Assembly (NCBI GenBank): GCA_902362595.1
Contig: CABIXF010000014.1
Location: 1 to 64,000, forward strand
DNA from: Bacteroidaceae bacterium
Lineage (GTDB): Bacteria > Bacteroidota > Bacteroidia > Bacteroidales > Bacteroidaceae
Reading direction: 5' to 3'
Length of the DNA stretch: 64,000 bases
Shown: positions 1 to 7,276 of the stretch, piece after piece
Position numbering within the stretch: the stretch's first letter is position 1
Layout: every line of letters begins with the position of its first letter
Made by a program: the position numbers and the translations under genes
Notes under the pieces: model-generated
The model's database searches: none
Seen by the model: only the letters and a program-made list of their open reading frames with translations
Told to the model about the DNA's origin: nothing

Positions 1-64
1 ATTCAAATCCGTTCTCCCCAAAATTACTCATAACAAATTGAATCTCAATAATTTCAAAGAACTA

Positions 65-334
65 CTATGATTTTTTAGTGGACACTAATGATTTCGGATT
101 GCAATTATAGGGAGGTTCTACTGACTGGTAGGTCTCTTTCAGTTCCTCTATCTCTTCCGGGTGACACTTGATTGTGCACCGGTCGAACTGATCTATGTCG
201 AAATAGCAAAACATTTTTCCGTTTACGTAGAAAGCGAGGAAAGAATGCTTTCCGTGAAAGAATTTCTCGAAAGGCGTTTTTTCCTCACTTCCCGGGAGGG
301 AAAGGCAATAAGTTCGGAATCCTTCTATGTCCAT
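65..334 (-). CDS. MmcQ/YjbR-family protein, shortened at the C-terminus
   Basis: The 89-residue product begins with the family's usual opening (MDIEGFRTYCLSLPG, then a KTPFEKFF stretch and the FYVNGKMFC strand), so the MmcQ/YjbR fold is recognisable. Members are normally about 115-120 residues and go on through a conserved N-K-x-x-W-N segment and a final helix. Here the reading frame departs from the family after Tyr-76 or so and stops at NPKSLVSTKKS. No continuation is visible in the other two frames down to position 1, so this looks like an eroded or deleted 3' end, though a real short variant is possible. Family members are annotated as DNA-binding-like; no function is established. The gene lies 29 bp downstream of another shortened gene on the same strand. 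Confidence 0.6.
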   Translation of the reverse strand: MDIEGFRTYCLSLPGSEEKTPFEKFFHGKHSFLAFYVNGKMFCYFDIDQFDRCTIKCHPEEIEELKETYQSVEPPYNCNPKSLVSTKKS

Positions 335-363
335 ATTTTTTGAGGATTTTCCGTTAATTCAGG

Positions 364-717
364 TTACACAATGTTTTTGGCTTGGTTGAAGTCGTGATCC
401 ATGGGGCGGATAAACGACCAGGTGGAATGGATTACATGCCACTTGCCGTTCTCTTCCTTCTGGAACACTTCAATGCAATCATAGGCCATGTTGATTAGGT
501 TCGTGTCGGCAAAAAGCTGGTAGGTCAGTACGGCCATGTCTTTGCCAATCTGCACACGTGGCACACGAAAATCGTAGCTTGGGGCGAACAGTTTGCCGTT
601 GATGGTCTTCAGAAACTGGGCGATGGTTTCGTGGTCGTCAATCCGTTTGTCCGACACGCTGTCGAAATAAGTGAAGCTGCGTTTGGACCATAACTGCTCG
701 TATCTGTAGTTATTCAT
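364..717 (-). CDS. SnoaL-like/DUF4440-type protein, probably N-terminally shortened
   Basis: The 117-residue product matches the C-terminal two thirds of the NTF2-like SnoaL/DUF4440 fold: a TYFD motif, an R-I-D-D-H-E-T helix, two long strands (VQIGKDMAVLTYQLFAD and the CIEVFQKEENGKWHVIHSTWS hairpin). The usual first helix of 20-30 residues, which normally precedes the YFDP-like motif, is mostly missing. An upstream TTG would add only one residue; ATG at 717 is preferred. The start lies about 50 bp beyond the glnN terminator. Enzymatic or binding role is unknown. With the neighbouring truncated gene it suggests local gene decay. Confidence 0.55.
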   Translation of the reverse strand: MNNYRYEQLWSKRSFTYFDSVSDKRIDDHETIAQFLKTINGKLFAPSYDFRVPRVQIGKDMAVLTYQLFADTNLINMAYDCIEVFQKEENGKWHVIHSTWSFIRPMDHDFNQAKNIV

Positions 718-769
718 CAAGGAATGGTGCCATAACCTGTGCTTATGTGAAAGGCTTGAGGAGGTTTAC

Positions 770-806
770 AAAAAACAGAGGCCACGACCTCCACGGTCGC
801 GGCCTC
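770..806 (-). terminator. Rho-independent terminator of the glutamine synthetase operon
   Basis: On the minus strand a 12-bp stem (GAGGCCGCGACC with GGTCGTGGCCTC, one G-U pair) closes a 5-nt loop at 790-794 and is followed by a U-run (770-775). It lies 50 bp past the glnN stop. Confidence 0.88.
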
Positions 807-855
807 TTTCTCAAACAACCAATAAGAAATAAGAGATAATCCTTTAGGGTGTGGA

Positions 856-3048
856 TTATCTGATGAACAGCAGTTCTCTATATTTAGGAAGTGTCCACAT
901 CTGGTCGTCGACAATCAGTTCAAGCTTGTCGATGTGGTAACGAATCTGTTCCAGCATCGGAGTAATCTTGTCGTGATATTCAACGGCTTTCGCACGTTCG
1001 TCAGTAATCTTGTTGGCTACTTTACGTGCTTCTACCATTGTGTCTACGTGTTCCTTGATGTAAGAAGTGTGTTCTGAAATCTTACGGATGATAGCCAGGT
1101 TCTCGGCAGACAGCTTTTCGGCTTCTTCTGCAGGGAAAATCTGTTTCATCTTGTAGACATTGTCAATCAGTTTGCTCTGGTATTCAATGGCTACCGGAAC
1201 TACGTGGTTCATTACCAGGTCGCCCAAAACGCGGGCTTCAATCTGGATTTTCTTGGTATAGGTTTCCCATTTCACTTCGTTGCGGGCTTCCAGTTCCTTG
1301 CGGGTCATGACGCCGGCAGATTCGAACATGCGTACGCTGTCTTCTGTCAGATACTGGTCGAAGATGACCGGACAGCTGGTTTCGCAGTCCAGTCCACGGC
1401 GTGCTGCTTCTTCTTTCCATTCATCGCTGTATCCGTTGCCGTCGAAGCGGATAGGCTTGCTCAGTTTGATGTATTTGCGTACTACCTGAATGATGGCTGA
1501 AATCTTCGGTTCGCCTTTTTCAATCAGTTCGTCTACTTCTTTCTTGAATTCTGTGAGCTGTTCGGCTACGGCTGTGTTCAGGGCGATCATGGCGCTGGCG
1601 CAGTTGGCTTCTGAACCTACGGCACGGAATTCAAAACGGTTACCTGTGAAAGCGAATGGAGAAGTACGGTTACGGTCGGTGTTATCAATCAACAGTTCCG
1701 GAATCTGCGGAATGTCGAGTTTCATACCGTGTTTGCCGCCCAAAGAAATCAATTCATCGGTTGCACTTTCTTCCATGTGGTCAAGCACTTTGCTCAACTG
1801 GCTTCCCAGGAATGAAGAGATGATGGCGGGAGGTGCTTCGTTGGCTCCCAGACGGTGTGCGTTGGTAGCGCTCATGATGGAAGCTTTCAGCAAACCGTTG
1901 TGACGATATACAGCCATCAATGTGTTGACGATGAATGTAATGAAGCGCAGGTTCTCTTCCGGAGTCTTGCCCGGAGCCATCAGCAGCGTACCGGTATCTG
2001 TACCGAGTGACCAGTTGTTGTGCTTACCGGAACCGTTGACACCTTTGAACGGTTTTTCGTGCAACAGTACGCGGAATCCGTGTGTGCGGGCTACTTTCCG
2101 CATCAAGGACATGATGAGCATGTTATGGTCTACGGCCAAGTTACATTCTTCGAAGATAGGAGCCAATTCGAACTGGTTCGGAGCTACCTCATTGTGGCGT
2201 GTCTTTACCGGAATGCCCAGTTCAAGAGCCTGGATTTCGAGGTCTTTCATGAAAGCAGCTACACGAGTCGGGATGGCACCGAAATAGTGGTCTTCCAGCT
2301 GCTGGTTTTTAGATGCTTCGTGACCCATCAGCGTACGTCCTGTCAGCAACAGGTCCGGACGTGCGGCATACAAACCTTCGTCTACCAGGAAGTATTCCTG
2401 TTCCCATCCCAAGTAAGCCATCACTTTCTTCACATTCGGGTCGAAATAGTGGCAAACGTCTACTGCCGCTTTGTTGACTGCACGGAGGGCTTTCAGAAGC
2501 GGAGCCTTGTAGTCGAGTGATTCACCAGTATAGGCAATGAAGATTGTCGGGATGCACAAGGTGTCGTCTACTACGAACACAGGTGAGGAAGGATCCCATG
2601 CGCTGTATCCGCGGGCCTCGAAGGTGTTACGGATTCCGCCGTTTGGGAAAGATGAAGCATCCGGTTCCTGCTGTACAAGGAGCTTTCCGGAGAATTCTTC
2701 CATCATACCACCTTTTCCATCGTGTTCTACGAATGCATCGTGTTTCTCGGCTGTTCCTTCTGTCAGTGGCTGGAACCAGTGGGTATAATGGGTGGCTCCC
2801 AGTTCTCCAGCCCATCGTTTCATTCCGGCGGCCACTTCATCGGCAATGTCCCTGTCCATTGGTGCCCCGTTGTCCATGGCATCCACCAGTCGGGCATAAA
2901 CGGTGCTGGGCAGATACTTGAACATTTTTTCACGGTTGAACACGTATTTCCCGAAATATTCACTCGGACGGCCGTCAGGTACAGCCACGGGTTGCGGCTT
3001 GGCCTGAAACGCTTTTTCAACGACATTGAATCTTAAACTTGTCATCAT
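856..3048 (-). CDS. glnN: Glutamine synthetase type III (GlnN)
   Basis: Cytoplasmic ATP-dependent ligation of ammonia to glutamate. The 730-residue length and motif order are those of the GSIII family rather than GSI or GSII: a long family-specific N-terminal region, an E-V-A-P-N-Q-F-E-L-A-P segment near residue 290, the nucleotide/ammonia-site motif VNGSGKHNNWS near residue 340 and NRTSPFAFTGNRFEFRAVGS near 460-480. The C-terminal 200 residues are helical and charged, as in other GSIII proteins. The start is ATG at 3048, with a second ATG directly after it. It is the last gene of a four-gene minus-strand set (TorF-like porin, P-II, ammonium transporter, glnN) and is 100 bp downstream of amtB; co-regulation by nitrogen status is inferred from this context. 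A strong terminator follows. Confidence 0.97.
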   Translation of the reverse strand: MMTSLRFNVVEKAFQAKPQPVAVPDGRPSEYFGKYVFNREKMFKYLPSTVYARLVDAMDNGAPMDRDIADEVAAGMKRWAGELGATHYTHWFQPLTEGTAEKHDAFVEHDGKGGMMEEFSGKLLVQQEPDASSFPNGGIRNTFEARGYSAWDPSSPVFVVDDTLCIPTIFIAYTGESLDYKAPLLKALRAVNKAAVDVCHYFDPNVKKVMAYLGWEQEYFLVDEGLYAARPDLLLTGRTLMGHEASKNQQLEDHYFGAIPTRVAAFMKDLEIQALELGIPVKTRHNEVAPNQFELAPIFEECNLAVDHNMLIMSLMRKVARTHGFRVLLHEKPFKGVNGSGKHNNWSLGTDTGTLLMAPGKTPEENLRFITFIVNTLMAVYRHNGLLKASIMSATNAHRLGANEAPPAIISSFLGSQLSKVLDHMEESATDELISLGGKHGMKLDIPQIPELLIDNTDRNRTSPFAFTGNRFEFRAVGSEANCASAMIALNTAVAEQLTEFKKEVDELIEKGEPKISAIIQVVRKYIKLSKPIRFDGNGYSDEWKEEAARRGLDCETSCPVIFDQYLTEDSVRMFESAGVMTRKELEARNEVKWETYTKKIQIEARVLGDLVMNHVVPVAIEYQSKLIDNVYKMKQIFPAEEAEKLSAENLAIIRKISEHTSYIKEHVDTMVEARKVANKITDERAKAVEYHDKITPMLEQIRYHIDKLELIVDDQMWTLPKYRELLFIR

Positions 3049-3148
3049 ACTTCAATTTTTTCATTAGTTGTTATTCAGTTATTCTGTTATTTGTCTTTTT
3101 GTGTTGCCGGAAAAGCCTGACAGTTGCTTTTCCGGCAGCAAAGAATCA

Positions 3149-4411
3149 TTATCGGTTGTAGGCTGATTCCCCATGCTCATAAATATCCAGCCCTTCTTCC
3201 TCTACCCGTTTGTCTACCCGGATGCCTATCATCCTGTCTGTGACCTTGAACAGCAGATAAGTCATGACTGCGCTGAATACGATGGAAATCAAGGTAGCTG
3301 CCACTTGTATCCACAGCTGGTGCCAGTCACCGTAAAGGGCTCCTTCCGCCCCTTCTTCGCCTGTAATGAAACGGGTGGCGAAGACACCGGTCAGGATAGA
3401 ACCGATGATACCGCCCACTCCGTGCACACCGAAAGCATCGAGAGTGTCATCGTATTTCAGCTTTGGCTTGATGACGGCTACCATGTAGAAACAGACTATC
3501 GGGGTTATCAGTCCGATGAAGAAGGCTCCCAGAATACCGGTGCTTCCGGCAGCGGGTGTGATGGCTACCAGTCCTGATACTGCACCCGTACAGGCACCTA
3601 CGGTAGTCGGCTTCTTGTTGTAAATCCAGTCGATAGCCATCCAGGTAAGCGCAGCCACACAGGTAGCCAGGTGTGTCACCAGAAAGGCATTGGCGGCGAT
3701 ACCGTCGGCACAAAGGCCGCTTCCGGCATTGAAGCCAAACCATCCCAGCCACAGAAAGGCGGTTCCCATAAAGACGAAGGTGATGTTGTGCGGAGCCATG
3801 GGATGTCCAATCTTATAATCGCGCCGTTTCCCTATCAGTATGGCCATGACCAGGGCTGCGATGCCGGCATTGATGTGTACCACGGTTCCACCGGCAAAGT
3901 CGATGGCACCCATCTGCTGGAGAAAACCTCCTCCCCATACCCAGTGGGCCATCGGTATGTACACCAGGATGCTCCAAAGCACTGTAAACATCAGGAAACC
4001 GGCAAACTTGACCCGTTCCGCAAAAGCTCCCAGAATCAAGGCGGGAGTAATGACGGCAAACATACACTGGAAGAGTACGAACATCAGTTCCGGAATCCGG
4101 CCTGTAGTCAGGCTGGAAGTAGTGATTCCTTGCAGGAAGAGCTTGTCGAAACCACCGATGAAATGTCTCCAGACGCTGTCAGTCTCCATCAGGCTGCTGC
4201 CAAATACGAAACTGTAGCCGAACGCTACCCAGAGTATGCTGACTGCTCCTACGATGAGCAGACTCTGCATGATGATGCTCAAGACATTTTTCTGTCTGAC
4301 CAGTCCGCCATAGAACAAGGCAATGCCCGGAATAGTCATCAATAGAACGAGCAGGGTGGCCACGATTATCCAGGCCGTATTCCCTGAATCCAGTATCATA
4401 GTTGTATTCAT
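3149..4411 (-). CDS. amtB: Ammonium transporter, Amt family
   Basis: Inner-membrane channel for ammonium uptake. The 420-residue protein has the family's eleven hydrophobic segments, beginning NTAWIIVATLLVLLMTIPGIALFYGG. The two pore histidines are recognisable in the motifs VVHINAG (after HWVWGGGFLQQMGAIDFAGG) and FGVHGVGG. The C-terminal tail RVDKRVEEEGLDIYEHGE is the conserved cytoplasmic tail that contacts GlnK-type P-II proteins, and a P-II gene lies 51 bp upstream on the same strand, the classic glnK-amtB pairing. Expression is probably shared with glnK and glnN. Confidence 0.96.
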   Translation of the reverse strand: MNTTMILDSGNTAWIIVATLLVLLMTIPGIALFYGGLVRQKNVLSIIMQSLLIVGAVSILWVAFGYSFVFGSSLMETDSVWRHFIGGFDKLFLQGITTSSLTTGRIPELMFVLFQCMFAVITPALILGAFAERVKFAGFLMFTVLWSILVYIPMAHWVWGGGFLQQMGAIDFAGGTVVHINAGIAALVMAILIGKRRDYKIGHPMAPHNITFVFMGTAFLWLGWFGFNAGSGLCADGIAANAFLVTHLATCVAALTWMAIDWIYNKKPTTVGACTGAVSGLVAITPAAGSTGILGAFFIGLITPIVCFYMVAVIKPKLKYDDTLDAFGVHGVGGIIGSILTGVFATRFITGEEGAEGALYGDWHQLWIQVAATLISIVFSAVMTYLLFKVTDRMIGIRVDKRVEEEGLDIYEHGESAYNR

Positions 4412-4462
4412 ATATCAATTCGTTTTAGTTGTAAATGTATTGTATAGTAGCTTGTAAAACTT

Positions 4463-4819
4463 TTATTTCTCCTGTTCGGCATTGTAGAGGGCGATGTCGC
4501 CCCGTTCTCCGGTGCGGATGCGGATGGAATCTTCCACGGGGATGATGAAAATACGACCGTCGCCGATTTCACCGGTGTAGGCCGATTTCAGGATGGCCTG
4601 TACGGTTTTCTCCACATTCTTCTCACGCACCACAATGGAAATCAGGATACGTTCAATGGAACTGGTGTCATACACCACCCCACGATAGATACGTCCTTCA
4701 CGGGTCTTCCCGATACCTCTTACTTCATAGTAGGAGAACCATTCGATGTCGGCGGCCAGCAGTGCCTCCTTCACTTCTTCGAACTTGGTCCTACGGATGA
4801 TTGCTTCAATTTTCTTCAT
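4463..4819 (-). CDS. P-II family nitrogen regulatory protein (GlnK-like)
   Basis: Small trimeric signalling protein that senses 2-oxoglutarate and ATP/ADP and typically gates the adjacent ammonium channel. The 118-residue protein has the MKKIEAIIRRTKFEEVKEAL opening, a T-loop centred on GRIYRGVVY (Tyr-50 at the position of the usual uridylylated Tyr-51) and the C-terminal TGEIGDGRIFIIPVEDSIRIRTGERG motif. The T-loop differs from the common GlnB/GlnK loop: VVYDTSSIERILISIVV replaces the AEYxVDFLPKVKIEIVV type, so its partner surface may be lineage-specific. It is between the porin-like gene and amtB. Confidence 0.93.
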   Translation of the reverse strand: MKKIEAIIRRTKFEEVKEALLAADIEWFSYYEVRGIGKTREGRIYRGVVYDTSSIERILISIVVREKNVEKTVQAILKSAYTGEIGDGRIFIIPVEDSIRIRTGERGDIALYNAEQEK

Positions 4820-4936
4820 AATAACGTTGTATTTGTATTTTGTATTGTTGTTCTATTATCCTGTTTGAATCTTTTTTCCTTAAGCTTTAGCTAATACCTT
4901 GTCTCTCTTTTTTCCTAATCGTATGTTTCTATATTA

Positions 4937-5638
4937 TTAAAAACTGAGTCCGAATACAAAATAGGCACCTTCAGTAGCCGGATTCCAAGTGGCTTGGGCA
5001 AATACCGGAAGTGAGAAGGAGTCGGTAAACTTGATTTCCTTCGTGGCTGTCAGGCTGATGTGGGATACCTCAAATCCGGTAGCCCCGTTGTTGTAGAAGC
5101 TGGTTTCCCATGGAGTAGCTCCGATTTCTGCCGACCATTCCAGGCCTCCCAGCTTGAAGGGAGCGGCGATGCTGAAGTAGGAAGAATAGGCCCGGTCGCC
5201 ATTGGCTTTTACTCCGTCGGCCCCTGCAAAGTTGGTGTACCAGTTGACGGCCAGTACGCCAAAATCGTATCCCATCTGAGCTTCGTAAACGTGTGTTGTG
5301 TTGTGTGCGCCGTAGTGAAAATACTGCGGTCCGTTGTTGAACCAATAATCAGTAACCGATACACTGAATCCTCCGGTGCTGTAGCCTAAAGTCAGGTCGA
5401 ATTCTTTGGTATCTTCTTTATCGATTCCCACAGAACCCCATCCTGAAAGGCTAAATCCTTTGTAGGACACGGAGGCAGAAGGCTGAATGCTGACATTTCC
5501 TAAGTCTTGTCCACGCCAGATATATCCGCTGACAAGGTCAGCACCGATGCTGGCTTCTACTTTGTCTTGAGCCATCGAAATGGCTGGAGCTCCCGCTAAT
5601 GTGAGCAGTGCGACTCCGGTGAGATACATTCTTTTCAT
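4937..5638 (-). CDS. TorF-family putative porin, first gene of the nitrogen operon
   Basis: The 233-residue precursor has a cleavable signal peptide (MKRMYLTGVALLTLAGAPAISMAQ) followed by amphipathic beta-strands with aromatic girdles and ends in VFGLSF, a terminal phenylalanine typical of outer-membrane barrels. The segment ASIGADLVSGYIWRGQDLGN resembles the start of the TorF/Gcw_chp putative porin family. It is the promoter-proximal gene of the set leading to P-II, Amt and glutamine synthetase III, so an outer-membrane route for a small nitrogen compound is a reasonable inference, but the substrate is not known. A Bacteroides-type -7 box lies about 107 bp upstream. Confidence 0.75.
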   Translation of the reverse strand: MKRMYLTGVALLTLAGAPAISMAQDKVEASIGADLVSGYIWRGQDLGNVSIQPSASVSYKGFSLSGWGSVGIDKEDTKEFDLTLGYSTGGFSVSVTDYWFNNGPQYFHYGAHNTTHVYEAQMGYDFGVLAVNWYTNFAGADGVKANGDRAYSSYFSIAAPFKLGGLEWSAEIGATPWETSFYNNGATGFEVSHISLTATKEIKFTDSFSLPVFAQATWNPATEGAYFVFGLSF

Positions 5639-5743
5639 TTGCTTTCGTGTTTTTAGTTAATGTTTCTGTTTACTGTCTCTTTTATTCGCAATATCGTTTT
5701 GTCGTTTGTTTTTGTATTTTGCTTTCTTTTTGTTTTTCGATAT

Positions 5744-5757
5744 GCAAATGTACTTCC
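5744..5757 (-). promoter_or_regulatory. Promoter box of the nitrogen operon: TACATTTG overlapping a GG-N10-GC element
   Basis: Minus-strand reading gives TACATTTG (5752 to 5745), a perfect TAnnTTTG -7 box of the Bacteroides primary sigma factor, but no TTTG -33 box at the usual distance. The same bases also read GG-N10-GC with TTTGC at the GC end (5757 to 5744), the spacing of a sigma-54 -24/-12 element, although the -24 half (AGGAAG) is poor. Confidence 0.5.
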
Positions 5758-5974
5758 TTTTAGACGTATATTTTAATAAATAACTCTCTTTTTTGTGTTA
5801 TATTTTTTGCTGTGTCGGTTTTCTCTGTTTTTATGGGTATAATGTTTTAAATTGAAATATTTTATCCCTTGTTTGGTTTCATTTGTTTAATGTCATTTTT
5901 CTGTTCCAATTAAAAAATACCACGAAGGAATTGTTTTTGGCTGTGGAGAGCTGTGTCTCCAGCTGTTTTTTCTG

Positions 5975-5982
5975 TACTTTTG
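5975..5982 (+). promoter_or_regulatory. -7 box TACTTTTG for the ATP-grasp gene
   Basis: Perfect TAnnTTTG match 24 bp before the start codon; no clear -33 TTTG. Confidence 0.6.
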
Positions 5983-6005
5983 TGGCGTTTTAATCATACA
6001 ATTTT

Positions 6006-7211
6006 ATGTCGTCATCTATCTATTTGTTCAATCCGGACTATGATATGGCCATGGCCAATTTTACTCCCTATTATAAAGCACCGGCAGAAATTGTCCGTAT
6101 GGCTGCCGATTTCTCCGTACTTCCGGTATGGTTTGCCGAGCCTGGATGTGGAATAAAGGTCGACCAGTTGGAACGGGTGGAGCTTCTTGCCCGCCAGTTG
6201 TCTGAGACCTGTCAGGAGGAAGAGGGGCGTTGTAAATGGCGGCAGTTTGTTTTTTCATTCAGTTGGACGGAGAAATGGGTATCAGCTTCTTTTCTTCCGT
6301 GGGGATGGACGCCTTGTCTGGTTCATCGCTTACGGTTGGAGGGAGTGGAAGAGCAGTTTCTTCCTTCTCTGGAGCGGCTGCGTCAGATTCGTTATCTGTC
6401 TTCCCGTCAGCGTTGTCTGGAGGTGTTTCCGGCTTTTTCTGGTTGGGAGGGAGTTTGTGGTGAGATGAAAGCCTGTCAAAGCCTTTGTGAGGTAGAAGAT
6501 TTTATCAAAGAAAGGAAACAGGTGATATTGAAGGCTCCCTGGTCGGGAAGTGGACGAGGACTGTGGAAGGTCTCTTCTGAAAGTTGGAATACGCAGCTGG
6601 CCGGATGGGCTTCCCGTATTATGAAGGTACAGGGAGTCTTAATGGCTGAACCGATTTATGACAAGGTGGCTGATTTTGCTATGGAGTTTTTGATGACAGA
6701 AGAAGGGGAGTTTCGCTTTGTCGGGTATTCTTATTTTGATACGGATGTGCATGGCAATTATAAGGCAAATCGTTTGATGAGTAATGCAGCGATAGAAGAA
6801 GAACTTTCACATTTTGTTTCTTTGGAACTGCTTTGGCAGGTGAGGAGTTGTTTGGAAGAGGTCTTGAAAAAAATGTTGGGGAAAAGTTACCAAGGCTATT
6901 TGGGGGTAGACATGATGGTATGTCGTATAGGGCACGGCTATCGGATACATCCTTGTGTGGAAATTAATTTGAGGATGAATATGGGGGTGCTCTCCCGAAT
7001 TCTGTATGACAGGTTTGTACATCCTTTGTCGGAAGGAGAATATGTGGTAGAGCATTACACTCGTGAGGAAGAAGCATTCTCCTTTCATCGGGAAATGATG
7101 GAAAAATATCCGTTGAAGTGGAAGAATGGAAGAATTTCAGCCGGCTACCTGCCTTTGACTCCGGTGCGTGAGGATACTCGGTTTCAGGCCTATCTGAAGG
7201 TTCATGAATAG
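6006..7211 (+). CDS. Orphan ATP-grasp-like protein
   Basis: The 401-residue cytoplasmic protein has no signal peptide. The centre and C-terminal half look like an ATP-grasp ligase: a lysine-bearing strand and glycine loop VILKAPWSGSGRGLWKV near residues 175-190, a GVLMAEPIYDKVADFAMEF nucleotide-site strand, and the terminal metal-site motif GYLGVDMMV...HPCVEINLRMNMG (Asp, Glu, Asn). The N-terminus (SIYLFNPDYDMAMANFTPYYKAP) is distinctive and contains no motif I know. It is a single gene with its own promoter and a shared bidirectional terminator. The acceptor substrate cannot be told from sequence; peptide-bond or carboxylate-amine ligation is the family expectation. Confidence 0.7.
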   Translation: MSSSIYLFNPDYDMAMANFTPYYKAPAEIVRMAADFSVLPVWFAEPGCGIKVDQLERVELLARQLSETCQEEEGRCKWRQFVFSFSWTEKWVSASFLPWGWTPCLVHRLRLEGVEEQFLPSLERLRQIRYLSSRQRCLEVFPAFSGWEGVCGEMKACQSLCEVEDFIKERKQVILKAPWSGSGRGLWKVSSESWNTQLAGWASRIMKVQGVLMAEPIYDKVADFAMEFLMTEEGEFRFVGYSYFDTDVHGNYKANRLMSNAAIEEELSHFVSLELLWQVRSCLEEVLKKMLGKSYQGYLGVDMMVCRIGHGYRIHPCVEINLRMNMGVLSRILYDRFVHPLSEGEYVVEHYTREEEAFSFHREMMEKYPLKWKNGRISAGYLPLTPVREDTRFQAYLKVHE

Positions 7212-7226
7212 GTTTTCTGCATAAAA

Positions 7227-7254
7227 AAAGTCCGGAAGGATTTCCGGACTTTTT
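7227..7254. terminator. Bidirectional Rho-independent terminator
   Basis: Perfect 11-bp stem AAAGTCCGGAA / TTCCGGACTTT with a GGAT loop, an A-run on the left and T-run on the right, between two convergent genes. The same stem sequence is reused at 23858-23911. Confidence 0.9.
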
Positions 7255-7276
7255 CTTATTCTATGTGTGAAAGTGA

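Larger units (their letters stand above)
5639..6005. promoter_or_regulatory. Divergent intergenic region, 367 bp
   Basis: An AT-rich gap with no supportable ORF, separating the nitrogen operon (minus) from the ATP-grasp gene (plus). It holds one promoter-like box for each direction (listed separately). I see no terminator or repeat in it. Confidence 0.7.
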
